Assembly: GCA_022772475.1 (NCBI GenBank)
Contig: JALEZQ010000040.1
Location: forward strand, 1 to 45,877
From: Bacteroidales bacterium
Lineage (GTDB): Bacteria > Bacteroidota > Bacteroidia > Bacteroidales > Bacteroidaceae
DNA: 45,877 nt
Direction of reading: 5' to 3'
How positions within the stretch are numbered: position 1 is the first letter of the stretch; each line of letters begins with the position of its first letter. This document shows, one piece after another, positions 35,879 to 45,876 of this stretch. The notes under the pieces were generated by a model. That model was not told the origin of the DNA. It did not search any database and saw nothing but the letters and a program-made list of their open reading frames with translations. A program made the translations under genes and the position numbers.

Positions 35879-37144
35879 ATGCAAGCATACCACCTAACCC
35901 TGCCACGCCATATCGACGCCAGCCTTCAGTTGCCGGCGTCGAAGAGCCTTTCCGCCCGCGCCCTGATTCTGTCTGTATTGGCCCACAACAGCCATGTCAG
36001 CGGACTGTCGCAGTGTGACGACACCCGCGTGCTGCTCGACGCCCTCCAACATCGTCCCGACGAAATCAATATCGGCGCCGCCGGCACCGCCATGCGCTTC
36101 CTCACCGCCCTGCTCGCTGCCACCGACAGCGGCTGCCACACCCTGACGGGCACGCCGCGTATGCAGCAGCGGCCTATCGGTCTGCTGGTCGAGGCCCTGC
36201 GCAGCCTCGGCGCCCGCATTGACTACCTCGGGCAGGACGGCTTTCCCCCGCTGCGCATCGAAGGGGGATACATGACCGGCGGCAGCGTCGGCATTCCCGC
36301 CACCGTCAGTTCGCAGTACATCTCGGCCCTCCTCATGGTGGCCCCCATCCTGCCCGACGGCCTGACCCTCACCCTCGAGGGCGACGTGGCCTCCATGCCC
36401 TACATCCACATGACCATGGCCCTGATGGCCCACTTCGGCGCACAGCCCCGGTGGGCTGACGAGCGCACCATCGTGGTGCCCGCCACGGGCTATGCCGACT
36501 GCATCGCGTATGCCGTCGAGCCCGACTGGAGCGCCGCCTCTTATTGGTACGAGCTCGTCGCCCTCAGCCCCGACCCCGCCACCCGCATCGTCCTCAAGGG
36601 CCTGACGGCAGAGAGCCTGCAGGGCGACAGCGCCATCGCCGGCCTTTTCCAGTCTCTCGGTGTCCGGACCACCTTCACCGACGAAGGCGCCGTACTGACG
36701 AAGGCGGACGCCGTGACGAGCATAAAGGAGATGAATTTGGAGGACTGCCCCGACCTGGCCCAGACCATCGTCAGCACCTGTGCCGCCCTGCACATCCCCT
36801 TCCGCATCACCGGACTTCACAGTCTGAAAATCAAGGAGACCGACCGCATTGCCGCCCTTCAGGCCGAGTGGGCCAAGATGGGCGTCACCATGGGCGCCGA
36901 CGGCGACAGCCTGTGGGTGGAAGCCTACAGCCCCGCCGCCGAAGCCGCCGCTGTGGCCGCCGTCCCCACCATCAGCACCTACGACGACCACCGCATGGCC
37001 ATGGCCTTCGCCCCCTGTGCCGCCCTCGTGCCCGGCCTGGGCATCGCCGAACCCGCCGTCGTGAGCAAGTCCTATCCCGAGTACTGGGACCACCTGCGCC
37101 ATGTTGGCGCCGTCATCGACAGTAAGGAGGCCGACCGCGCATGA
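35879..37144 (+). CDS. aroA: 3-Phosphoshikimate 1-carboxyvinyltransferase (EPSP synthase)
   Basis: A 421-residue cytoplasmic enzyme of the shikimate pathway that joins phosphoenolpyruvate to shikimate-3-phosphate. The start is the ATG at 35879 (MQAYHLTLPRHIDASLQLPA); the in-frame ATG at 35834 lies in a hairpin, and AAACTTTG (35851-35858), one mismatch from the -7 consensus, falls between the two. Conserved motifs are LPASKSLSARALIL (N-terminal Lys), GAAGTAMRFLTALLAA, GTPRMQQRPIGLLVEALRSL, EDCPDLAQTIVSTCAAL (catalytic Asp), KIKETDRIAALQAEWAK and STYDDHRMAMAFAPCA. The first motif has Ala where most enzymes have Asn (SNRA). It overlaps the next gene by 4 bp (ATGA), so they are translationally coupled. 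Confidence 0.95.
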   Translation: MQAYHLTLPRHIDASLQLPASKSLSARALILSVLAHNSHVSGLSQCDDTRVLLDALQHRPDEINIGAAGTAMRFLTALLAATDSGCHTLTGTPRMQQRPIGLLVEALRSLGARIDYLGQDGFPPLRIEGGYMTGGSVGIPATVSSQYISALLMVAPILPDGLTLTLEGDVASMPYIHMTMALMAHFGAQPRWADERTIVVPATGYADCIAYAVEPDWSAASYWYELVALSPDPATRIVLKGLTAESLQGDSAIAGLFQSLGVRTTFTDEGAVLTKADAVTSIKEMNLEDCPDLAQTIVSTCAALHIPFRITGLHSLKIKETDRIAALQAEWAKMGVTMGADGDSLWVEAYSPAAEAAAVAAVPTISTYDDHRMAMAFAPCAALVPGLGIAEPAVVSKSYPEYWDHLRHVGAVIDSKEADRA

Positions 37145-37572
37145 TACCCCTGTTGCTCATGATACTGGCCGCCGGCCTCATCGCCGCCGTCGCCGGCCTC
37201 ATCGCCGCCCGCCGGGCCCGCCGCAAGGGCGAAACCCTGCCGCCGCCCCGCGCCGCACGTCCCGACGGCTGCTGCGGACAGCACGAGGTGTGTGAGAAAG
37301 AACTCCTCATCGCCGCCGCCACCGCCACCGAGGCCGACTACTTCGCCGACGAGGAACTCGATGCCTACCGCGGTCGCGAGAGCCATGCCTACAGCCCCGA
37401 CGAGGAAGAAGCCTTCCGCGAAGTGATCTACACCATGCGTCCCGACGAGGTCCCCGCATGGGTCCGTGCCCTTCAGGTGCGTGGCATCGCCCTGCCCGAC
37501 GCCCTCAAGGACGAGGTGCTCATGCTCATCGACGAGGCCGCGCAACACGCCGCCCGGCCCGCCGGCGTTTAA
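37141..37572 (+). CDS. Small single-pass membrane protein, function unknown
   Basis: A 143-residue protein whose ATG overlaps the aroA stop. Residues 1-23 are one hydrophobic helix (MIPLLLMILAAGLIAAVAGL), followed by a basic stretch RRARRKG that favours an N-out/C-in topology. Then comes a Cys/His cluster, DGCCGQHEVCEKELLIAA (about residues 42-60), which could bind a metal ion or iron-sulfur centre. The remainder is acidic and helical (ADYFADEELDAYRG, SPDEEEAFREVIYTMRPDEV). I do not recognise a named family. The genes on either side are aroA and a zinc/manganese-type ABC permease; coupling to metal handling is suggested only by the Cys/His cluster and that neighbour. Confidence 0.85.
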   Translation: MIPLLLMILAAGLIAAVAGLIAARRARRKGETLPPPRAARPDGCCGQHEVCEKELLIAAATATEADYFADEELDAYRGRESHAYSPDEEEAFREVIYTMRPDEVPAWVRALQVRGIALPDALKDEVLMLIDEAAQHAARPAGV

Positions 37573-37605
37573 GTTTCGCCGTTCATCCCTATCGTCCCTT
37601 AGCCC

Positions 37606-38412
37606 GTGTTTCAATATACCTTCTTCCAGTATGCCCTGTGGGGAACGCTGCCGGCCTGTCTGCTCTGCGCCATGGTCGGCACCTACATGGTCACCCGCCG
37701 CACCGTCATTGCCGGCGGCGGCATGGCCCATGCCTCGCTGGGCGGCGTAGGTCTGGGCGCCTACTTCGGTTTTCCGCCCCTGCTCGGTGCCGCCCTCTTC
37801 GCCGTCCTCTCCGGACTCGGCATCAATGCCCTGCAGCGGCAGCGCGTCCGTGAAGACTCCGCCGTGGCCATGCTCTGGACCTTCGGCATGAGCGTCGGCA
37901 TCCTCTTCGCCTACCTCACCCCCGGCTTCATGACCGACCTGCCCGCCTACCTCTTTGGCGACGTCCTCGCCGTCACCCCCGCCGACATCCTCATCACCGG
38001 CATCCTCGCCGCCGTCTGCGGCGTGCTCTACGCCCTGTGTCTGCCCGTGCTCGTCCTCGTGGCCTACGACGCCGAGTTTGCCCGCACCCGCCGCATCCCC
38101 GTCCGCGCCGTCGAGACGGTGATGACCGTCCTCACCGCGCTGACCATCGTGGCCTGCCTCCACACCGTGGGCATCGTCCTGGTCATCTCGCTCCTCACGG
38201 TGCCGCAGGTCACCGCCGCCCTCTTCGTCCGCACCTTCGGCCGCATGGTGGTGCTCTCCGCTGTCCTGGCCTATGCCGCCTGCGTGGCCGGCCTGTGCCT
38301 CTCCTTCATCTTCGGCATACCCAGCGGCGCCACCATCATCCTCGTCTCCATCCTCCTCTACCTGGTCTGTCGCACAATAAAAACCTTGCAGAGCCGTTTC
38401 ATTAAAGTGTGA
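37606..38412 (+). CDS. Metal ABC transporter permease (ZnuB/MntB, ABC-3 family)
   Basis: A 268-residue integral membrane protein with about eight hydrophobic segments. The start is GTG at 37606 (MFQYTFFQYALWGTLPACLL), 33 bp after the small membrane protein gene. Family motifs are TVIAGGGMAHASLGGVGLGA near residues 32-52 and VGIVLVISLLTVPQVTAALF near residues 185-205, typical of zinc/manganese importers. No ATP-binding subunit and no periplasmic binding lipoprotein are encoded nearby, so partners must lie elsewhere. The stop sits inside a 15-bp tandem duplication (CATTAAAGTGTGACC twice) separating it from the next gene. Confidence 0.9.
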   Translation: MFQYTFFQYALWGTLPACLLCAMVGTYMVTRRTVIAGGGMAHASLGGVGLGAYFGFPPLLGAALFAVLSGLGINALQRQRVREDSAVAMLWTFGMSVGILFAYLTPGFMTDLPAYLFGDVLAVTPADILITGILAAVCGVLYALCLPVLVLVAYDAEFARTRRIPVRAVETVMTVLTALTIVACLHTVGIVLVISLLTVPQVTAALFVRTFGRMVVLSAVLAYAACVAGLCLSFIFGIPSGATIILVSILLYLVCRTIKTLQSRFIKV

Positions 38413-38429
38413 CCCATTAAAGTGTGACC
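38400..38429 (+). repeat. 15-bp exact tandem duplication over the permease stop codon
   Basis: CATTAAAGTGTGACC occurs at 38400-38414 and again at 38415-38429. The TGA stop of the permease gene is in the first copy and a second in-phase copy follows, so the protein end is unaffected. It looks like a recent slippage event. Confidence 0.9.
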
Positions 38430-38446
38430 CACCCATTACCCACAGC

Positions 38447-41365
38447 GTGAAACCATCGTATCGCCATCTGCCCCTCATGGCCGTCCTCGCGGCCCTCGTT
38501 GCGGTGCTTGCCTCGTGCTCCACGAAGAAGAACACGGCAAGCACCCGCTTCTGGCACAGTTTTACGGCGCGATACAACACCTACTACAACGGCCACGAAG
38601 CCTACAAAGCCGGCGTCCGCGAAAAGGAGCGCGCCGTCAGCGACAACTACACCGAGCGCCTGCCCCTCTTCATCGCTGCCAACGACAAGGTGAAGAGTGT
38701 GGGAAAGGGAAACTTTGAGACCGCCGTCACCAAGAGCCAGAAGGCCATCCAGCTCCACTCCATCACCCGTCGTCCCAGCGTGCCCGCCGGCCGCTCCCGC
38801 ACGGCCAAGATGCGCGCCTACCTCAACCGCAAGGAGTACAACCCCTTCCTCAAGAACGCGTGGATGCTCATGGGGCAGGCGCAGTTTCAGAAGGCCGAGT
38901 TTCTTGAGGCCGCTTCCACCTTTGCCTACATCACCCGCCGCTATGCCGCCGAGCCCCTCGTTGCCGCTGAGGCCCGCCTGTGGCTGGCCCGCTGCTACGC
39001 CCAGCTCGACTGGTACTACGACGCCGGCGACGCCCTCGCCAAGGCCGCTGCCGACAGCCTGCCCGCCCGTCTGCGCCGCGAGCGCGAAGCCACCGAGGCC
39101 GACCTGCTGCTGCGTCAGGGCCAGTTGGCCGAGGCCCTGCCCCTCCTTGAGCGCACCGCCCGCCGCGAGAAGCACAGCGTGCAGCGCGCCCGCCTCTATT
39201 TCCTCTGCGGACAGGTGCACACCGCCCTGGGACACAGCGACGAAGCCTACCGCGCCTACGGCCGCTGCATACGCCAGAACCCGCCCTACGTCATGGCCTT
39301 CAACGCCCGCATAGCCCAGGCACAGACCGCCGCCGGCAGCAAGCGCGCCAAGAGTATGCTGCGGAGGCTGAACACCATGGCCCATTCGCCAAACAACAAA
39401 GACTACCTCGACCAGGTCTATTACGCCATAGGCAATATCCACCTCGCAGGCGGCGACACCCTCCGTGCCATCACAGCCTACGAGCGCGGCCGTGCCGCCA
39501 GCACCCGCAACGGCATCGACAAGGGCGTCCTGCTGCTCCGCCTGGGCGAACTCTACTGGCAGCGTGGCCGCTACGACCTGGCGCAGCCCTGCTACGGCGA
39601 GGCCGTCGGCCTGCTCGACAAGACCTATCCCGGTCACGACGAGATCGTGCGCCGCTCCGGCGTGCTCGACGCCCTCGTCCCCCATACCTCCGCCATCTAT
39701 TTGCAGGACAGTCTGCTGGCCCTCTCCGTGATGAGCGATGACGACCGCAATGCCGCCATCGACCGCGTCATCGCCGAGGTGAAGCGCCGCGAAGAGGCGG
39801 AGCGTCGCGCCCGTGCCGACTCGCTGGCCGAGGCCCGCCGCAATCAGGGCGGAGATGCCGGCGGCCGTCAGCAGCAGGACAACAGCAAACCCGCCGATGG
39901 GGCAGGGGAGTGGTACTTCTACAACCCGCAGATGGTGCAGCAGGGCAAGACCGCCTTCCGCCGCCTCTGGGGGCAGCGCAAGAACGAGGACGACTGGCGA
40001 CGCGCCAACCGCTCCGTCCTCGCGCTCGACAACGGCCATGACGAATACGACTACGACGCCGATACCCTGGCCCTCGCCGCCGACAGCGCCGGCAATGCCG
40101 CGCCTGCCGACAGCCTTGCCGCCGACAGCGCCGCCGCCGACCCCCACACCCGAGCGTATTATATGGCGCAGATACCCTTCTCGGCCGAGGCCAAGGACGC
40201 TGCCCACGCCATCATTCAGGAAGCCCTCTATCAGGCCGGCATCATCGAGAAGGACCAGCTCGAAGACTTCCCCCTCGCCGCCGCCACCCTGCTGCGCCTC
40301 GAGCACGACTACCCCGACTTCGACAAGCGCGAAGACCTGCTCTACCAGCTCTTCCTGCTCTACTCCCGCTGGCAGCGCACGGCCGACGCCGATGCCTGGC
40401 GCAACCGTCTGGCGCAGGAATATCCCGACGGCGCCCCCACGCGCCTCATCACCGACCCGCAGTATCTCTACAAGGCGCGCCACGGCCGCGAGATAGAAGA
40501 CTCGCTCTACACCAACGCCTATGCCGCCTACCGCCGCCGCGACAATAGCGAGGTGGAGCGCCTCTTCCGCCGCTCTACGGAAGAGTACCCCAACGGCCTC
40601 AACCGCCCCAAGTTTATCTTCGTCCACGCCATGAGCCGCCTGGGCTATGTGCCCACCGACACCGTCGTCGCCGAACTCCGCCATCTGGCCACCACCTATC
40701 CCAAGAGCGACGTCGCCACGCTGGCCGGCGCCATGGTCAAGGGCCTTGAGAGCGGGCGCACCTTCTCCGCCGAGGGCTTCGACCCCACCGGCCTCTGGTC
40801 ACGCCGTACCGCCGTGGCCAATGCCGAGGTCGATGCCGCCGGACGCCAGCGTGCCCTGTCGGACGAGCGCAATGTGCCCTTCGTCTGCCTCATCGCCTAT
40901 CCCACCGACTCGCTGGCTGACGGCAAGGTGCTCTACGAACTGGCCCACTTCAACTTCACCGCCTTCATGCTGCGCAACTTCGAGATACAGCTGGCCCGCG
41001 ACCCCATGCTCACCCAGTTCCGCATCACCGGCTTCCGCTCTTACGACGAGGCCCACGCCTACGCCCAGCGTCTCTATGCCGACCCCGTCATCGCCGCACG
41101 CCTGAAGGGCGCCCGCCTGTTCCTCATCTCCGCGCAAAACCTCGACCTCATCGGCACCGCATGGAGCTTCGACGACTATGCCCGCTTCTACGACGCCCAC
41201 TTTGCGCCCCTCGTCATCGACCCCGCCCTGCCGCTCGACATGCCTTCGCAGCCCGTTGATCAGCACTACGAGGACGAATACACCCCCGAGGAGCTCGACG
41301 AACTTGACCGCAACAAGGACAAGAAGCAGACCGACGACGACGGCGGCGAGTGGTACGTGCCATAG
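38447..41365 (+). CDS. porW: PorW/SprE-like TPR lipoprotein (type IX secretion associated)
   Basis: A 972-residue lipoprotein. It starts with GTG at 38447 (MKPSYRHLPLMAVLAALVAV) and the lipobox ends LASC with Cys24. The segment STRFWHSFTARYNTYYNGHE matches the N-terminal pattern of SprE/PorW proteins. It is followed by TPR helices (NAWMLMGQAQFQKAEFLEAA, EARLWLARCYAQLDWYYDAG, RLYFLCGQVHTALGHSDEAY) to about residue 460. A charged linker (about 440-540) and more helical repeats follow. The end is acidic (EYTPEELDELDRNKDKKQTD). PorW/SprE is a periplasmic lipoprotein needed for type IX secretion in Flavobacterium and Porphyromonas. The assignment rests on the N-terminal motif, architecture and length; a generic TPR protein remains possible. 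Confidence 0.75.
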   Translation: MKPSYRHLPLMAVLAALVAVLASCSTKKNTASTRFWHSFTARYNTYYNGHEAYKAGVREKERAVSDNYTERLPLFIAANDKVKSVGKGNFETAVTKSQKAIQLHSITRRPSVPAGRSRTAKMRAYLNRKEYNPFLKNAWMLMGQAQFQKAEFLEAASTFAYITRRYAAEPLVAAEARLWLARCYAQLDWYYDAGDALAKAAADSLPARLRREREATEADLLLRQGQLAEALPLLERTARREKHSVQRARLYFLCGQVHTALGHSDEAYRAYGRCIRQNPPYVMAFNARIAQAQTAAGSKRAKSMLRRLNTMAHSPNNKDYLDQVYYAIGNIHLAGGDTLRAITAYERGRAASTRNGIDKGVLLLRLGELYWQRGRYDLAQPCYGEAVGLLDKTYPGHDEIVRRSGVLDALVPHTSAIYLQDSLLALSVMSDDDRNAAIDRVIAEVKRREEAERRARADSLAEARRNQGGDAGGRQQQDNSKPADGAGEWYFYNPQMVQQGKTAFRRLWGQRKNEDDWRRANRSVLALDNGHDEYDYDADTLALAADSAGNAAPADSLAADSAAADPHTRAYYMAQIPFSAEAKDAAHAIIQEALYQAGIIEKDQLEDFPLAAATLLRLEHDYPDFDKREDLLYQLFLLYSRWQRTADADAWRNRLAQEYPDGAPTRLITDPQYLYKARHGREIEDSLYTNAYAAYRRRDNSEVERLFRRSTEEYPNGLNRPKFIFVHAMSRLGYVPTDTVVAELRHLATTYPKSDVATLAGAMVKGLESGRTFSAEGFDPTGLWSRRTAVANAEVDAAGRQRALSDERNVPFVCLIAYPTDSLADGKVLYELAHFNFTAFMLRNFEIQLARDPMLTQFRITGFRSYDEAHAYAQRLYADPVIAARLKGARLFLISAQNLDLIGTAWSFDDYARFYDAHFAPLVIDPALPLDMPSQPVDQHYEDEYTPEELDELDRNKDKKQTDDDGGEWYVP

Positions 41366-41595
41366 TTTGGGATAGCCAACCGGCGGCCTTGCGCCCCATC
41401 ACCACGTGTGAGAGGACGCAAGACCGCTGGTTTTTTGTGCAGATTTTTACCCTGCTCCATGCGCCAAAGCCCCCGTTTGTCCCTTGTTTGCCCCCGACGT
41501 CGCCATTAGTCCCGCTGTGGCCGCTTTTCAGTTTTGTTAGTGGGGAAATCCCATTGATTGCTACTTGGACGTGCCAAATCCGTTGCAATCCATGC
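41366..41595. other. Intergenic stretch after the PorW-like gene
   Basis: No gene is supported. A weak stem, CTTGCG with CGCAAG, near 41389-41422 is followed by GGTTTTTTG and could be a poor terminator for the upstream operon. Nothing else is recognised. Confidence 0.5.
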
Positions 41596-41644
41596 AAAAT
41601 ATGTTGCATTTGTCGCGTTTTTGCGCGCCGATGCAACATATTTT
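41596..41644. repeat. 14-bp perfect inverted repeat (terminator-like or operator)
   Basis: AAAATATGTTGCAT (41596-41609) and its exact complement (41631-41644) are separated by 21 nt rich in CG and T. A on the left and T on the right suit a bidirectional terminator for the PorW-like operon. The repeat also ends two bases before the -33 element of the next promoter, so it could equally be a regulator binding site. Confidence 0.7.
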
Positions 41645-41645
41645 C

Positions 41646-41677
41646 TTGCCATCCCCCCTGTTTCACCCCTACCTTTG
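41646..41677 (+). promoter_or_regulatory. Orphan Bacteroidetes-type promoter with no gene behind it
   Basis: TTG at 41646-41648 and TACCTTTG at 41670-41677, 21 bp apart, match the consensus. No substantial reading frame follows before the palindrome array; the first is MNRCRVSVNAAE (12 codons from about 41719). A noncoding transcript starting near 41684 is implied. Confidence 0.6.
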
Positions 41678-41683
41678 CACTCG

Positions 41684-42010
41684 TCAACCCCGGCATACAT
41701 TTTGTAATAGGGTAAATAATGAATAGATGTAGGGTGTCTGTCAATGCAGCGGAGTAGCGACTCCGCTGCATGACATCCAAAAAAAGAAACTGCTTCTCAT
41801 AAAAAGGTAAACTTTTTGCCGGGGTTACCCCATACGGGCGGCCAAGCCACCCGAAAGCCATTAGCCAACAACAAGAACTAGACTTTCGTCTTTTCCTGCC
41901 CGTGAGGGTCGGCAAAGGAACACACCGCGAGCCGGGGTCGAGAGGTGCAAGCCTACTCAACCCCGGCGCGCATTCTGATTGAACGTTCCGTCCTTATGTT
42001 TATAGGGCCG
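41684..42010 (+). ncRNA. Candidate structured noncoding RNA
   Basis: Downstream of the orphan promoter several stems nest in order. A 12-bp perfect hairpin (41744-41755 with 41760-41771, loop AGCG) comes first. Then TTTGCCG (41815-41821) pairs with CGGCAAA (41910-41916), ACGGGC (41834-41839) with GCCCGT (41898-41903), and CGAAAG (41852-41857) with CTTTCG (41883-41888). Finally GCCGGGGT (41931-41938) pairs with ACCCCGGC (41960-41967), extended by GAG/CTC. I compared it by eye with tmRNA, RNase P and SRP RNA signatures and saw none. The 3-prime end is not evident; the transcript may run on into the palindrome array. Confidence 0.4.
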
Positions 42011-42024
42011 CCCTAAAAAAATAC

Positions 42025-42431
42025 ACGACAACAGATACAACTTATACAACATTGTCTGTTGTCCCCGTTGTTTTGGTTGTCGTGTTATAATTTTAGGACG
42101 ACAACTCAAACAACTTGTACAACCAAGAATGTTGTTCTTGTTGTTTTGGTTGTCGTGTTTTTATTAGACGACAACAGGAACAACTTATACAACGTTGTCT
42201 GTTGTCTCCGTTGTTTTGGTTGTCGTTCTAAAATATACACGACAACTCAAACAACTTGTACAACAAAGAATGTTGTTCTTGTTGTTATGGTTGTCGTTCT
42301 AAAATTACACGACAACTCAAACAACTTATACAACAAAGAATGTTGTTCTTGTTGTTTTGGTTGTCGTGTTTATTTTTGGGGACGACAACTCAAACAACGA
42401 GGACAACTTTCTTGGTCGTACAAGTTGTCGT
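42025..42431 (+). repeat. Tandem palindrome array 2 (six units)
   Basis: Units begin at 42025, 42098, 42168, 42239, 42309 and 42382, a pitch of 70-73 bp. They have the same 59-nt plan as array 1: three ACAAC boxes and three GTTGT boxes at a 9-nt period around a 7-nt loop. Unit pairs with their linkers recur between arrays; for example, the AGGAAC-type left arm follows the GTGTTTTTATTAG linker in both. The last unit is degenerate and 50 nt long, exactly one 9-nt box period shorter. The orientation and the following tail are as in array 1. Confidence 0.95.
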
Positions 42432-42444
42432 GATACAACAATTA

Positions 42445-42845
42445 TTGCACACTTGTCTGAAAACGTGAATTTCGCGGCCCAAAACGTGAAGCGCCCTCGC
42501 CCTTCAAATAGACGCCGAAAAGCACGGCGGCGGGCGAAAAACGCAATCGGCCGCCACAGATTGGGCGACAGAAATTCCTGTTAGGGCGACAGAAAATCCT
42601 GTAACGCTTACAGTGACCGCCCAAACGCTTGCCCTTCGCCGCCTTGCCGAGCCCCCTTTTTGGGCGTTTTCTAAAGAAATTTTAGAGGATTTAACTACCC
42701 GATGGGGTAGATATATGGTTTGCGCAGTATTCTGTCAAAATCAAAGGCCGCGTGCTTGCGTTATTTCCGACCGTGGGGGAACGAGGTGGGTTTTGTGGGC
42801 ACTCTCAAAGTTAACATGTGTGAAAGGCGTGATTGCACACTCGTC
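42445..42845 (+). repeat. Conserved tail of composite element, copy 2
   Basis: It opens TTGCACACTTGTCTG (42445-42459), nearly identical to copy 1 over the first 33 bp (two differences), and closes with TTGCACACTCGTC (42833-42845). The distance between the two TTGCACAC motifs is 388 bp, as in copy 1. The paired GGGCGACAGAA repeats lie at 42563-42581 and 42584-42602, followed by CTGTAACGCTTACAG (42599-42613). No gene is supported. Confidence 0.85.
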
Positions 42846-45015
<2,170 letters not shown>

Positions 45016-45112
45016 GGCTGTAGGCCGCACAATTCGCCCCAAAAAACGGCCAAAACAGCACTGGCACAGAAAAATATGCGCCTCGAGTGTGGGCCGTGTG
45101 AAAATAATATCG

Positions 45113-45120
45113 TAATTTTG
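45113..45120 (+). promoter_or_regulatory. Bacteroidetes-type -7 element of the rplU-rpmA operon
   Basis: TAATTTTG matches TAnnTTTG; a GTGTG at about 45096-45100 sits near the -33 position. Transcription would start near 45127. Confidence 0.65.
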
Positions 45121-45208
45121 TCGCCGCTAAGAGTCCGAAGGGGCAAAAGAAGCGGCTGCGGGTGCAGTCCGCCTCTCGGAAAAACCCGTTCAATACATAT
45201 ATATAATA
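45121..45208 (+). promoter_or_regulatory. Structured rplU leader, possible autoregulatory site
   Basis: CCGCT pairs with AGCGG across an A/G-rich loop. TCCGA in that loop can pair with TCGGA near 45176, and a GCGG/CCGC stem lies between, so a pseudoknot-like fold is possible. Ribosomal-protein leaders often bind their own product; whether this one does is inference. Confidence 0.4.
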
Positions 45209-45526
45209 ATGTACGCAATCGTAGAGATTAACGGTCAGCAGTTCAAGGCAGAGGAAGGCAAGAAGCTTTTTGTCAACCACATCGCCGAGGCCGAAGCCGG
45301 TCAGACTGTTGAATTTGAGAAGGTGCTGCTCGTTGACAACAATGGCAGCGTAACCGTAGGTGCTCCCGTCGTTGACGGCGCCAAGGTAGTATGTGAAGTG
45401 CTCTCGCCCCTGGTAAAGGGCGACAAGGTCCTCGTCTTCCACAAGAAGCGTCGCAAGGGCTATCGCAAGCTCAACGGCTACCGCCACCAGTTCACGCAGC
45501 TCACCATCAAACAAGTAATCGCTTAA
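45209..45526 (+). CDS. rplU: 50S ribosomal protein L21
   Basis: A 105-residue ribosomal protein, full length for bL21. It starts [20 protein letters not shown] and contains [19 protein letters not shown] and the conserved C-terminal [20 protein letters not shown], which contacts 23S rRNA. It is first in an operon with rpmA (20 bp gap), the usual rplU-rpmA arrangement. Confidence 0.99.
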   Translation: MYAIVEINGQQFKAEEGKKLFVNHIAEAEAGQTVEFEKVLLVDNNGSVTVGAPVVDGAKVVCEVLSPLVKGDKVLVFHKKRRKGYRKLNGYRHQFTQLTIKQVIA

Positions 45527-45546
45527 CTCTTAAAAATTAGAAGAAA

Positions 45547-45810
45547 ATGGCACATAAAAAAGGTGTTGGTAGTTCTAAGAACGGCCGCGAATCGGCTTCG
45601 CAGAGATTAGGCGTCAAGATTTGGGGCGGCCAGACTTGCATCGCAGGTAACATCATCGTGCGTCAGCGCGGTACCGTCCACTATCCCGGCAAGAACGTCG
45701 GCATGGGCAGCGACCACACGCTCTATGCCCTCGTTGACGGCGTGGTAACCTTCAAGCGCGGCCGTCGCGACCGCAGCACGGTTTCCGTAGAGCCCCAGGC
45801 TGAAGCCTAA
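45547..45810 (+). CDS. rpmA: 50S ribosomal protein L27
   Basis: An 87-residue ribosomal protein, full length for bL27, starting [20 protein letters not shown], whose flexible N-terminus reaches the peptidyl-transferase centre. [20 protein letters not shown] and [20 protein letters not shown] are family motifs. No N-terminal extension needing cleavage (as in Firmicutes) is present. It follows rplU by 20 bp and is followed by a terminator. Confidence 0.99.
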   Translation: MAHKKGVGSSKNGRESASQRLGVKIWGGQTCIAGNIIVRQRGTVHYPGKNVGMGSDHTLYALVDGVVTFKRGRRDRSTVSVEPQAEA

Positions 45811-45839
45811 GCATTCAGTACAGAACCAAAAAGAAACAG

Positions 45840-45876
45840 CAGGGACGCTTCTCCAAGCGAGAGGCGTCCCTGTTTT
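45840..45876 (+). terminator. Intrinsic terminator of rplU-rpmA
   Basis: CAGGGACGCTTCTC (45840-45853) pairs with 45859-45872 over 14 bp with one G-T wobble and a CAAGC loop, followed by TTTT at the window edge. Confidence 0.9.

Noticed and set aside
41684-42010. tmRNA, RNase P RNA or SRP RNA
   Set aside because: By eye, none of the hallmark conserved segments of these RNAs is present. Kept only as an unassigned structured-RNA candidate.
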